64,000 bases of DNA, taken from Clostridiales bacterium. Lineage in GTDB: Bacteria > Bacillota > Clostridia > Christensenellales > Pumilibacteraceae. The stretch lies in assembly GCA_014799665.1 (NCBI GenBank), contig JAAVHP010000004.1, positions 186,001 to 250,000 on the forward strand, written 5' to 3'. A program made the translations under genes and the position numbers. Under the pieces are notes generated by a model that was not told the origin of the DNA, made no database searches, and saw nothing but the letters and a program-made list of their open reading frames with translations. Below are positions 40,001 through 50,200 of the stretch, piece after piece. The stretch's first letter is position 1. Each line of letters begins with the position of its first letter.

Positions 40001-40906
40001 ATGAGAGCATCCGTCAAAAAAAGGCGAATGAGTAAAATGGAGAAAAAACAGGCTTTGCACGGCTACTTGTTTTTGTTGCCGACCGTAATCCTGTTTGTAA
40101 TATTCTCCTTTGTTACCGTCATTATGGGGTTTGTATATTCGTTCACCGACATGGCGCCCGGTGCGCCGGATATGTTTAACTGGACGCTGTACAACTATAA
40201 ATACATTTTTCAAGACAAAATATTCCTGCACTCGATCCTAAACGTATTGGTTTATGCGGCTATAAGCGTTCCGCTCACGATAGTGACTTCGCTTCTTGTG
40301 GCGGCATTGCTAAATCGAAAGCTCCGCGGTGTAAAGTTTTTCAGAGTTATTTACTACTTGCCCGCGGTTACGAGCGGTATTGCGACTGCTTTCGTATGGC
40401 GTTGGCTGTATAACGATACCTACGGATTGTTTAATACCATACTCACTCAGTGGTTTGGAATGAAACAGGGGATATCGTGGGTGTCGGCGCAAAGCTACTT
40501 CGCAATGTTCTGCATAGCTCTCGTATCTACGTGGTCGGGGCTCGGCGGCAATATGCTTATATATCTTGCATCCATGCAGTCGATAAGCCCCGAGCTGTAC
40601 GAGGCGGCGTCCCTCGACGGCGCCAACGGGTGGCAAAAGCTTATGAAGATCACCGTGCCCATGCTGCGATCCACTACGTTCTTTATTATAACGATGAGCT
40701 TGATAGGTTCGTTCCAGCTTTTCGATATCGTGGCGCTTATCGGTGCAGGGGATAACTACTATACCCAAACGCCGGTCACTCAAATAGAGGCGTCGTTCCG
40801 CCACGGCGAGGGCGGCATGGCGTCCGCGCAGAGCGTGATACTGTTCATCGTTATTATGGTAGTCACTTTCCTGACACAGGGTATAGTAAAGGAGAAACAG
40901 GCATGA
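40001..40906 (+). CDS. Sugar ABC transporter permease (MalF/MsmF type)
   Basis: 301 residues, six predicted helices. N-terminal basic stretch then GYLFLLPTVILFVIFSFVTV; the EAA loop is ELYEAASLDGANGWQKLMKITVPMLR (about residues 205-230), which contacts the ATPase. It overlaps the partner permease start by ATGA. No ATPase gene is in the cluster, so it probably uses a shared MsmK-type ATPase encoded elsewhere, as is common in Firmicutes CUT1 systems. Confidence 0.94.
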   Translation: MRASVKKRRMSKMEKKQALHGYLFLLPTVILFVIFSFVTVIMGFVYSFTDMAPGAPDMFNWTLYNYKYIFQDKIFLHSILNVLVYAAISVPLTIVTSLLVAALLNRKLRGVKFFRVIYYLPAVTSGIATAFVWRWLYNDTYGLFNTILTQWFGMKQGISWVSAQSYFAMFCIALVSTWSGLGGNMLIYLASMQSISPELYEAASLDGANGWQKLMKITVPMLRSTTFFIITMSLIGSFQLFDIVALIGAGDNYYTQTPVTQIEASFRHGEGGMASAQSVILFIVIMVVTFLTQGIVKEKQA

Positions 40907-41775
40907 CGAATGAGCTTACAGTAAAAAGAGCGTCAAAGGTAAAAAATAAAAACAGAAAGCGCATTATAACTAAGACGGTATTGTACGTCCTGCTCATTGT
41001 TGTTGCGCTCATAATGCTTGTGCCGTTCTATTGGATGCTGCTTATAAGCTTTAGACCGTTCGAGGAAATATCGTCGTTCCCGGTCAATATACTGCCGACA
41101 AGCTTCACAATAGATCACTACAAAACGTTTTTCGAATTCGGCGCGTTCAAGTTTATAGGCAATACGCTTATCGTAATAGTTGCGGTGTGCGCGTCGCAGT
41201 TGTTCTTTTGTACGCTTGCGGGGTATTCGCTCGCTCGGCTTGAATATCCGGGCAAGAAATTCATCACTAAGTTCTTTATGGCGACGATGATGATCCCCGG
41301 CATTATAAGCTTGATACCGTCATACATGGTGGTAAATGCGTTCGGTGCAGTGGATACGTTGTGGGGTATAATTTTGCCGGCAACGTACAGCATTTACGGT
41401 TGTTTGTTTATGCGCTCGTTCTTTATGTCTACGCCGAAAGAAGTGGCGGAATCGGCACGAATAGACGGCGCGAGCGAGTTTAAGATTTTTTGGAAGCTGT
41501 ACGTCCCGATGGTAATGCCGGGCATAATGACCCTTGCGCTGTTTACCTTCAACGGTTGCTGGAACAACTATCTCTGGCCGAGCATAGTATTGCCGTCGAT
41601 GGAACAGAAATGGGGCACGCTCGCGGTTGCGTTAAAGAGCTTTGAAACGGCTTGGGGATACGACTACGGCAACGTTATGGCGGCGTCCGTTATAATGGCT
41701 ATCCCGAGCCTGCTCATATTCATAATCGGTCAAAAGTATTTCGTAGAAAACCAATCTTTCGCGGGTATCAAATAG
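40903..41775 (+). CDS. Sugar ABC transporter permease (MalG/MsmG type)
   Basis: 290 residues, six helices. Typical CUT1 second permease: VALIMLVPFYWMLLISFRPFEEI near the start, EVAESARIDGASEFKIFWKLYVPMVMPGI as the EAA loop (about residues 180-208) and the C-terminal GQKYFVENQSFAGIK that closes most members. Start overlaps the stop of the first permease. Confidence 0.95.
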   Translation: MTNELTVKRASKVKNKNRKRIITKTVLYVLLIVVALIMLVPFYWMLLISFRPFEEISSFPVNILPTSFTIDHYKTFFEFGAFKFIGNTLIVIVAVCASQLFFCTLAGYSLARLEYPGKKFITKFFMATMMIPGIISLIPSYMVVNAFGAVDTLWGIILPATYSIYGCLFMRSFFMSTPKEVAESARIDGASEFKIFWKLYVPMVMPGIMTLALFTFNGCWNNYLWPSIVLPSMEQKWGTLAVALKSFETAWGYDYGNVMAASVIMAIPSLLIFIIGQKYFVENQSFAGIK

Positions 41776-41790
41776 TAGGAGGATCCGGAA

Positions 41791-44403
41791 ATGACAAAGA
41801 CAAGAAAAATAAGCCTTACGGTCATCATATCCGTATTAGCGGCGTTTGCGCTGCTTTTGTCGGCGGTCACCGTATTGGGTACGTCGAGCGCGTCTGCCGA
41901 AATTACAGGCGGCGTGACCGCGAATACCGCGGGCGCTCGCATAGCATACGGTCCCGGTTGGGGCGATACCGCCGCCGCGGAAGTCAACGCTGCGTTCGAA
42001 GCCAAGCTTACCGAGCTCGGCATTACTACGCACGGCAACGTTGAGATATATAACAACGCCAACGACGGTGACGCGGTCGTATTCGGCATGACCTGCACCG
42101 TGGACGGCAAGGCCGGCTACCTTATGTACAACGTACTTAACAAAAAAGTGTATCTTGTAACCGACGGGTTTGAGGAAAAAAAGGGCGAGGTGCGCCGTAT
42201 AGGCGCGCCCGTAAGCGATAAATTGACGGGAATAAAGGTTACGGGACACGACGGCGAAGGTCATGCGGTAAACGCGACAAACGCTAGCGTACAGGTATTC
42301 GAAACGGGCATACTTATAAACGAGGACGGCACCGTTCAAAAGCACGAGGGCGTTGTAGAAAAAATAAGCGATACCGAATACAAGATCTATCCGCTTTTGC
42401 AGGACCAGGATATCCTTGCAAAGAACGCGGGCGGCAGCAATAAAACGACGATCGACGGCGATAGCTACAACTTTATCGGCGACGTTGACGGAACGTGGCA
42501 CGCCTTGCGCACCGCAAGAACGAGCCGAGAAAACGGAAGGCTTGCGGTAGAATTTAACTTCCGCGCGGGCTGCATAAAGGTCGTTTATAACGAGGATAAC
42601 ACAATCTCATCGCGCATGGCATACGCAGGTCAAAACTTTGCGTACGACGCACAGGGCAACTCGACGCGCGTAACGCTTCCATACGAAAACTTCACCACCG
42701 ACGAGCATCTTTGGGAAGGCGTGGAGAGCAGTGCGCTTACAAGATACCGTGAACTCAGCGGCAATGCAAGCGCGACGGAAAACGCGCTTAAAGACGAGTT
42801 CCGTACGGCGTACAGAGAGCTTTACGACAGCGGCATTATTGCCGGCTACCGTTGCTCGTCGATCAAGATTTGGGACGTGCTGTGCTTGGACTACAAGTAC
42901 AGTCCCGACTCGTTGTACGGCTTTGACGGTGTGGGCAGTGCGGCACGCGAGCGTATGTATACAATGGTGTACAGCGGCGTGCAAAAGCACGTTTACGGTG
43001 TAGGCGACAATATTTGGAACATTTGGCGCGACGACAGCACGCGTCGTTCGCTCGGTGCGCCCATATCGAACGCTATGAACGACGTTACGATTTCCGGCAT
43101 CAAGTTCGCGCGTATTCAGGTTTTCGAGCAGGGCTATATATACGAGAACGAAAAAGGCGCGCTTATGATCGAGTACGGCGCGACCACCGATAACGAATAC
43201 AAGCAATTCAAGTATAAGGCGGCTCCGCCCGAAAAGCCCGAAAAGTACGGCACTGAGAAAGAAAGATTCGAAACGACGGAAAACGGCCGCAACGTCGTAT
43301 ATATCAACTATGCCAAGGGCGCGGTAAAAGCAACGGAAATGTACGCCAAGCTCGGGTACGTTTACGATTATTATCCCGGCCGCAACTTTGCGGAAGTCAC
43401 GGCAGGCAAGTACGAAGCCGCGATGCTCGACTATGACGATTTATACAGCGACAGCGACTTTGTTTGCGAAGATTATTACAAGGATATGTTTAACGGCGGG
43501 CTCGACGAAGAAACGGGCGCATACGTCAGAGGCATAAGAGAGCAGCTCAAAGATAAAATACAGGAATTGCTCGATAAGGGCTTCTTCCCCGGATTTTTTG
43601 AGGACAAATTCAAATCGTGGAACGGTGCGGCTTGCCAACAGTTTATTTTCGGCGACAGCACGGCGTTGCCTTGGGGCGGTGATTCGCGTACCAACGTCAG
43701 CGCAATGATCTGGAACGAGCGCGAACAAAAAGTATTCCTTTTGAAGGATGCGTTCATGGAAGTTTGGGGCGGAGTGGACGGAGCATATACCGTACTCGGC
43801 GCGCCCGCGAGCGAGGAGTTCAAGCTCTCCGATGACAGCAACGTAACGTTCCAGTATTTCTACGGCATGGCGGCAGGCAACAATAAAGCGTTTGCGGCGT
43901 GCGTAGGGTACAACGAAGCGACTTATTACGCTCCCGACGATTCCATGACAAGCTATATCAATCCCGAACAGTATTTGCTTGATATTGTGGAATTGAGCAC
44001 CCCGCTCTCGGGCGTAAAAATAATAGAGCCCGCAAGCACGACCGTTCGCGTAAACGGATATACGCTTATCGAGTTCGAGATACAGGGCGCGGCAGCCGAC
44101 GCGATCGTGACTGTGGCGAGCAGCGACGAATCGATCGCCGAGGTAATGGCGGATAATTCGGTTGAGTTCCACAAGGCCGGTACGGTGACAATAACCGTTA
44201 CGGTCACCGACGGAGTAAACACGTTCAGCGACAGCGTAACGTTCAATGTAGTCAGCGACGGTAAAGCGGCAGCGGGTATTACGGACGTCGGCGTCGGCGG
44301 CAATATCGGCGGACTACTTGCAATTATTTTCTCGGCCGCGGCGTTGATAGCCTGTGCAACGATTATGGCGATCGTCATTCGCAAAAAGAAACAAGCAGCA
44401 TAA
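41791..44403 (+). CDS. LGFP-repeat surface protein with Big-type domain
   Basis: 870 residues. Signal peptide (about 1-33). LGFP-type repeats, each ending in a 'GAP-S...F-G-I' pattern, appear at VRRIGAPVSDKL...VQVFETGILIN (about 128-175), RRSLGAPISNAM...IQVFEQGYIYEN (about 423-455) and YTVLGAPASEEF...FQYFYGMAAGN (about 668-700). A Big-2-like domain follows (about 755-820), then a membrane helix and KKKQAA tail. LGFP repeats are known from cell-wall binding proteins, including mycolyltransferase partners. It probably holds a wall or glycan ligand for the transporter genes around it (inference). Confidence 0.8.
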   Translation: MTKTRKISLTVIISVLAAFALLLSAVTVLGTSSASAEITGGVTANTAGARIAYGPGWGDTAAAEVNAAFEAKLTELGITTHGNVEIYNNANDGDAVVFGMTCTVDGKAGYLMYNVLNKKVYLVTDGFEEKKGEVRRIGAPVSDKLTGIKVTGHDGEGHAVNATNASVQVFETGILINEDGTVQKHEGVVEKISDTEYKIYPLLQDQDILAKNAGGSNKTTIDGDSYNFIGDVDGTWHALRTARTSRENGRLAVEFNFRAGCIKVVYNEDNTISSRMAYAGQNFAYDAQGNSTRVTLPYENFTTDEHLWEGVESSALTRYRELSGNASATENALKDEFRTAYRELYDSGIIAGYRCSSIKIWDVLCLDYKYSPDSLYGFDGVGSAARERMYTMVYSGVQKHVYGVGDNIWNIWRDDSTRRSLGAPISNAMNDVTISGIKFARIQVFEQGYIYENEKGALMIEYGATTDNEYKQFKYKAAPPEKPEKYGTEKERFETTENGRNVVYINYAKGAVKATEMYAKLGYVYDYYPGRNFAEVTAGKYEAAMLDYDDLYSDSDFVCEDYYKDMFNGGLDEETGAYVRGIREQLKDKIQELLDKGFFPGFFEDKFKSWNGAACQQFIFGDSTALPWGGDSRTNVSAMIWNEREQKVFLLKDAFMEVWGGVDGAYTVLGAPASEEFKLSDDSNVTFQYFYGMAAGNNKAFAACVGYNEATYYAPDDSMTSYINPEQYLLDIVELSTPLSGVKIIEPASTTVRVNGYTLIEFEIQGAAADAIVTVASSDESIAEVMADNSVEFHKAGTVTITVTVTDGVNTFSDSVTFNVVSDGKAAAGITDVGVGGNIGGLLAIIFSAAALIACATIMAIVIRKKKQAA

Positions 44404-44409
44404 AGGTAT

Positions 44410-45714
44410 ATGAAGATCAACGAACAAATTTTATTGGAATATCCCAAGCTTCACGCAAAGACGTTGGCGTTTGCCGAACGCATAACCGACGCTACGCTAA
44501 AAGAGATGTTCGTAAAGTGCAGTCTTAATACTCTGACTACCACGGTGCAAACGACTGCCGACGATGTGTATCTTATAACGGGCGATATCGACGCGATGTG
44601 GCTTAGAGATTCGAGCGCGCAGGTCTTGCAATATCTGGAACTCGCGCCCGAAACGGAAGAAGTGCAAAATCTTGTAAAAGGTTTGTTGCGCAGGCAGTTT
44701 CGGTGTATTCTTTCCGATCCGTACGCAAACGCTTTCAATTTCGAGGCGAACGGAAACGGGCATAACGAGGACGAATGCGGCAAGCGCAATAAGCTTGTGT
44801 TTGAGCGTAAATTCGAACTCGACTCGCTGTGCTATCCGCTGTTCTTGGCGGCGCGGTATTACCGCTACACGCAGGATAAAACCGTTTTCGGCGGGCACTT
44901 TGCGCGGGCGGCGGAAAAGATATTGCACATATTCGAAACCGAACAGTATCATCACGAAAAGTCCGATTACTATCACTACCGCCCGACCGAAACGCCGGAG
45001 CTGTCCATTCCCTGCAAGGGCAAGGGCGGACCGTGCGGTTACACGGGCATGGTTTGGTCGGGCTACCGTCCGAGCGACGATCCTTGTACATACGGATACT
45101 TCATTCCCGGCAACGCGTTCATAACCGTAGTAATGCGCGAGCTGAAAGAGATAGCCGTTATGCTCGGCAAAGACCAAATCGCGCTTCGTGCGGACAGACT
45201 CAGGCTCGAAGTGGAGAGCGGCATAGCCAAGTACGGCATAGTCAACCACCCTAAGTACGGCAAGATATATGCGTTCGAAACGGACGGGCTGGGAAACCAC
45301 AATCTAATGGACGACGCGAATATCCCGAGTTTGTTGGGTCTGCCGTACATCGGCTTTTGTGACGAAACGGACGAAATCTATTGCAATACGCGAAGGTTCG
45401 CGCTGAGCACCGATAATCCGTATTTCTTCCGCGGCAGCGTGATAACGGGCATAGGCAGTCCGCACACGCCGGGCAGCTACGTTTGGCCGATATCGCTCAT
45501 GACGGAAGCATTGACTACAAACGATTCTCGGCGTATCAACGAAATAGTACAAACGCTTATGGACACCACCGACGGTACGGGATATATGCACGAATGTATC
45601 AACACCGACGACGCGTCCAAATATTCACGCCCGTGGTTTGCGTGGGCAAACTCCCTGTTCGCGTATCTACTCATAAAGAGAGCGGACGCAATCACCTCCA
45701 TTAAAAAAGATTAA
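44410..45714 (+). CDS. Exo-alpha-1,6-mannosidase, glycoside hydrolase family 125
   Basis: 434 residues, no signal peptide. GH125 (formerly DUF1237) motifs: DDVYLITGDIDAMWLRDSSAQV (about residues 57-78), GYTGMVWSGYRPSDDPCTYGYFIPGN (about 208-235) and GIGSPHTPGSYVWPISLMTEAL near 350-372, which carry the catalytic acids. It trims non-reducing terminal alpha-1,6-mannose inside the cell and complements GH38. Starts six bases after the LGFP gene stop; ribosome binding site weak (AAAGGT). Confidence 0.95.
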   Translation: MKINEQILLEYPKLHAKTLAFAERITDATLKEMFVKCSLNTLTTTVQTTADDVYLITGDIDAMWLRDSSAQVLQYLELAPETEEVQNLVKGLLRRQFRCILSDPYANAFNFEANGNGHNEDECGKRNKLVFERKFELDSLCYPLFLAARYYRYTQDKTVFGGHFARAAEKILHIFETEQYHHEKSDYYHYRPTETPELSIPCKGKGGPCGYTGMVWSGYRPSDDPCTYGYFIPGNAFITVVMRELKEIAVMLGKDQIALRADRLRLEVESGIAKYGIVNHPKYGKIYAFETDGLGNHNLMDDANIPSLLGLPYIGFCDETDEIYCNTRRFALSTDNPYFFRGSVITGIGSPHTPGSYVWPISLMTEALTTNDSRRINEIVQTLMDTTDGTGYMHECINTDDASKYSRPWFAWANSLFAYLLIKRADAITSIKKD

Positions 45715-45724
45715 AGGAGCAGAA

Positions 45725-47248
45725 ATGAAAAAGACACTTGTTAAAACTATCGCGGCAGTTACCGCAGGAGTAATGATGATTGGATTAGTAGGCTGCAATG
45801 ATACTACGGAACCCGGTCCCGGTCCCGGCCCCGGCGACGGTCCCAACAACCCTCCGCCCACAACGGTTACCGCACCCGCAACGCTGTACGACCGCGCGGA
45901 TTATCTTGCGCGCGCCGTTGACGCGCATTATATCACGCGCGAAAACGATCAGGTTTACGGTGCGGGGTATTACAACGCGCTCGAAGGCGGCACGGACGGA
46001 TATGCCAATTGCTACGAGTATTCTTCGATCATAACAATGGCGAACAGACTGTACGCGGTGAGCACGGACGACGATCAAAAGACTTACTATAAATCGCTCA
46101 TAGACGATTATATCGGCGGGCTCGATTATTTTGAGGGTAGCGGCACTTATACGAGCACTCACGGAAAGTTCGCGTGGGACGGCTTGTACGGCGTTCACCG
46201 TATGGAATATGCAAAAACGGGCGACGTATCGACCGACATGGTTTACGACGACCTTATGTGGATAATTCGGGATTTCTGCGGCGTGTATAAAACCACGGGC
46301 GACGAAAAATATATCGCGCTTGCCGAGCATCTTACAAAGGCTTGTCTCGACGGCTGGGATTCGACCAAAAACGGTATAGGCGGAATTGTTTGGGGCCCGA
46401 CGTATCAGTCCAAGCACAGCTGCTCCAACGGTCCGCTTATCAGTGCGCTTTGCGAGCTTGCCGATTATTATAAGGACTCGGACGCCAAGGTCACTGCCGA
46501 GGATACGGTGTACGGCGAGCAGGCGTTCGGCAAGACCTACGTCGAATGGGATAATATGATCGGAATGAAAAAGTACGATTACTATTTACATTGGGCAAAG
46601 GAAGTTTACGAATTTACTTATTCGTATCTGCGTGAGAGCGATTATACCTACGCCGATAACCTCCGTCACGGACAAAAGGTCGTAAAGGACGCGGCGGCGA
46701 CGGGCGGCGAGTATTTCTACTTCGAGCCTTACGGCGGCACCAACGAGGGGTCGAAATACACCTACAACACCGGCGCAATGATAAGCGGCGCGGCATGGTT
46801 GTATCGCTTGACGGGCGACGAGAACTATCTTGTTCAGGGTCGGCTCATGTCGGAAGGCGCGCATCATTACTTTGCCAAAACGGTCACGGTCGGTGACGAG
46901 CAAATGCAAATGTACGATTGCAGAACGACGCTTTTGTTCAATTCCGTTCTTATGCAAGGGTATCTCGATCTTGCCGACGCGAGCAAGGCGAAAAACCCCG
47001 CGGTGAATGCCGAGCTTCAAAAAGAGCTTGCGAGCTACGTAAAGGTGTTTAAAACAAGCATCGACTATGCGTTTGAAAATTACGTTATCAACCGCACGCT
47101 GCCGCACAACTATTTGCAGGGCTGGTTGTACGCCAGCTCTGACGGCGCGGAAACCTTCGACACGCATAAAGATATAAAAGACGCTACTGCCACGCCCATT
47201 ATTTTGGCGATGATCGTGCAGTACGAAAAAAATCACGGAACAATTTAA
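45725..47248 (+). CDS. GH76-type alpha-1,6-mannanase lipoprotein
   Basis: 507 residues. Lipobox signal peptide (MIGLVGCND near residues 19-27), a short Pro/Gly linker, then an (alpha/alpha)6 barrel with GH76 features: FAWDGLYGVHRMEYA, MVYDDLMWIIRDFCGVYKTTGDEKYIALAEHL (the paired Asp motif, about residues 172-203), GIGGIVWG and KHSCSNGPLISALCELADYY. GH76 enzymes cut the alpha-1,6-mannan backbone outside the cell. Sequence is divergent, so the exact linkage is uncertain. Confidence 0.8.
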   Translation: MKKTLVKTIAAVTAGVMMIGLVGCNDTTEPGPGPGPGDGPNNPPPTTVTAPATLYDRADYLARAVDAHYITRENDQVYGAGYYNALEGGTDGYANCYEYSSIITMANRLYAVSTDDDQKTYYKSLIDDYIGGLDYFEGSGTYTSTHGKFAWDGLYGVHRMEYAKTGDVSTDMVYDDLMWIIRDFCGVYKTTGDEKYIALAEHLTKACLDGWDSTKNGIGGIVWGPTYQSKHSCSNGPLISALCELADYYKDSDAKVTAEDTVYGEQAFGKTYVEWDNMIGMKKYDYYLHWAKEVYEFTYSYLRESDYTYADNLRHGQKVVKDAAATGGEYFYFEPYGGTNEGSKYTYNTGAMISGAAWLYRLTGDENYLVQGRLMSEGAHHYFAKTVTVGDEQMQMYDCRTTLLFNSVLMQGYLDLADASKAKNPAVNAELQKELASYVKVFKTSIDYAFENYVINRTLPHNYLQGWLYASSDGAETFDTHKDIKDATATPIILAMIVQYEKNHGTI

Positions 47249-47261
47249 TATAAGGAGATAA

Positions 47262-50200
47262 ATGATGAAAAAATCCAAAATCGCTGCCGTACTTGCGGTA
47301 GCCTCTACTTTCGTATGCCCGATTGCGCTCGTGGGGTGCGGGGACGGTCACGATCACACGTTCGATACGACTAAATGGGAACAGACCGAGGACGGCTTGG
47401 GACACTATAATCCCGCTACTTGCGAGCATACAGACGAAAGAGGAAACTATGCCGCACACGTTTACGACGATATCAACGACGCCACTTGTAACGTTTGCGA
47501 CTACGTTCGGGAACTCGGCGGCGTAACCGATCCTAACGTAGAACTCGGCACGTTATCGGGTACAGTAACCGCATACGGCAAAAACCTTAACGGCGTTACC
47601 GTTGCGGTAGGCACAAACACCACCGTTACGGGCGCGACGGGCAAGTATTCGCTCGGGAACGTGGGAATTACGGATAGCGTAACCGTCACGTTCAGCAAAG
47701 ACGGATATCGCACCGAAACCAAAACGGTCGCCAAATCCGCATGGACGGATAAAAAATCTACGCTCGACGTCGATATGCACCTAGCGACCGAAACTGCTAC
47801 GGTGAGCGGAACGGTCAAGGCTGGCGGCGTGGCAGTCAGCGGCGCAACCGTTAAGCTTGGAGAGCTTACTCCCGTAACGACGGGCGCGGACGGCGCATAT
47901 TCGTTTGAAGTGTCGTCGGGTACTGCGGCTACGCTTACTCTTACCGTAACCCACCCGACCTACGAAACGCATACCGAAAGTATAGCGATTACCGTCGGCG
48001 CTACCGCGATCACCAAAAACGTATCGCTTTCGGTAAAGACGATTTCCGAGCTCGGCGACCTGTCGCTTATCGGTCTTAATGCGCTTACGGCAGAGCCTGC
48101 GGCGGACTATGACTTCCGTCCTACCGAGAAAGGCGGCAACGGTCAGGGCAGTTGGACGGTGCCTACTTCGTCGTATAATATGTCAAACGAGGGCATACTT
48201 TTTCATGAGGCGGGGCAGAACATAGAAAGCGGTTCAAAAGAGCTTAAACTTTATGCGTACAATCGTTTCACGTTCGACGCGATCGAGGAGATCACCGTGC
48301 GTGCGCGTAGGTTCCCCGACGCGGATCACAACGCCAATCTTTTGGGCGGCGGTTATCCCGAGGTCTACATATTGCTCGTTGGAGAAGACGGCACGGTCAT
48401 TACGCCTAAGGAAGCGCCCGGCGAGGTCGTAAGCACCAATGATGATTGTAGCGTTCTTAAATTTACGCTTAAAGCCCCGATCACGGGTAAGTACGTGTTT
48501 GCCGTCGGCACCACTCGCGGCAACCGCGCGGCGATAGAAAGCGTGCAGTTCCGCGGCGTCGAAGTCACCGGCAATATAACCGGCACTATCATGCAAAATG
48601 GGGCGGCGCTCGAAGGCGCGACGGTAACGTTCGGCGACGGCGATCCCGTAACTACCGGCGCGGGCGGTACGTTCACTATACCCGTATCGGTACGCAAGGG
48701 CGGCACGGAGAAGATAACCGTTTCCAAAAACGGCGTTGCCATGGATATCACATTTACGGCGACAGACCTTGCGAGCGGCACATACAATATCGGCGAAAAA
48801 GAATTGAAGGCGTTGCCGCTTCCCGGCATTACTCTGGAACAGCTCGACGAGCTTTCGGCAACTGCGGCTGAGAATGTGGAATGTATCAAAGAGAATGAGC
48901 CTAACAAGACCGCAGACGAAAAGAAGGATTCCGCAGCTGCCATGATGAACGGATGGATCAAGGTGGGCGGATCTCAGGATAAGGCTACGGAGGGGTGGCT
49001 TCTCAGAGACGCGGGCAATGCGCCGCAAGGCACTTCAGAGCTTAAAGTGTTCGTTTACAGAAAGCTTACGTTCACCGATTTGAAGGCAATCGTAATTAAG
49101 GCTCGTACTTTCGTAGGACAGAATGACAGCGGCGTACAGCCCGAGATAATTCTTAAACTTATCGATTCCCAGGGCAATAGCGTTAAAATCAATCATAACG
49201 TTGCGCTTGCGGACGTGGACGCTCGTTCTGATTTCTACTTTACGCTCGACGAAGCCATAAGCGGCGATTACGTGCTTGCGATCGGCGTGGCGCGTAGTAA
49301 GGTTTTTGCGCTTGCCGGTATGTCGTATCTCGGCTCGACCGACCTTGTTGAAAACACCGTTACGGGTACGGTCAAATACGGCGGTGCGGCAGTCAGCGGT
49401 GCAACGGTAAGCTATAATCTCGGCTACAACGTAAAAGTCGAAGCCCAAACGGGTAACGACGGGACGTTCACTCTCCCGATTAGCAGACTTAATAACGGTT
49501 CGGTTACTTTGAACGTTCAATACGACAACGGTACGGAAAGCGCTTCGAAAACGGTAACGTACGAATCGACCGAGTTTACGAATACAACTTTCAATGCGGG
49601 CGATATTGCTCTTAGCAAAACTTATTTGCCCGGGCTTACTTCGGATGATATTGAGAGCCTGCAAGCGTTGACCGGCACGAAGTTTGAATCGAAAGCCATT
49701 TACGATAATTGGCAACACGACTCGACGGGCGTTACAAAAACGTTCAACGAGGGCTCGGGATTCGAACGCGCCTCCGGCAAGACCGACGCCGCTTATTATT
49801 ACGCGAAGTTCGCCATCACCGATTCCAATAAATTTATGAAAGGCAATTGGTTTATATTCAACCGCGGCGATGAAGGTCCCGATCAGGACGCATTGCTTCA
49901 AGTTAAAGTAATAACGGCGGACGGCAATATGGTCGTACTGCCTGCAAGCAAGGTGTTCTGCGGCGGCAGAAACGTAGCTGCAACCAGCTACGACGCAGCT
50001 AATAAAAATCTTATCGTAAATAATATAGGCGCGTATACCGAAGGCGTTTATGATTTCAGCGCTTACGTCGGTCAAACCATTACGATAATTATTCAGGAAG
50101 TTACGACCGAAGTAAACAAACGGCTCGTCACTGTGTCTAATGAAATTGCCTTCCAAGGCACCAACTTCTATGCGGCGGGTACTGTCAGCGGCATTGTTAA

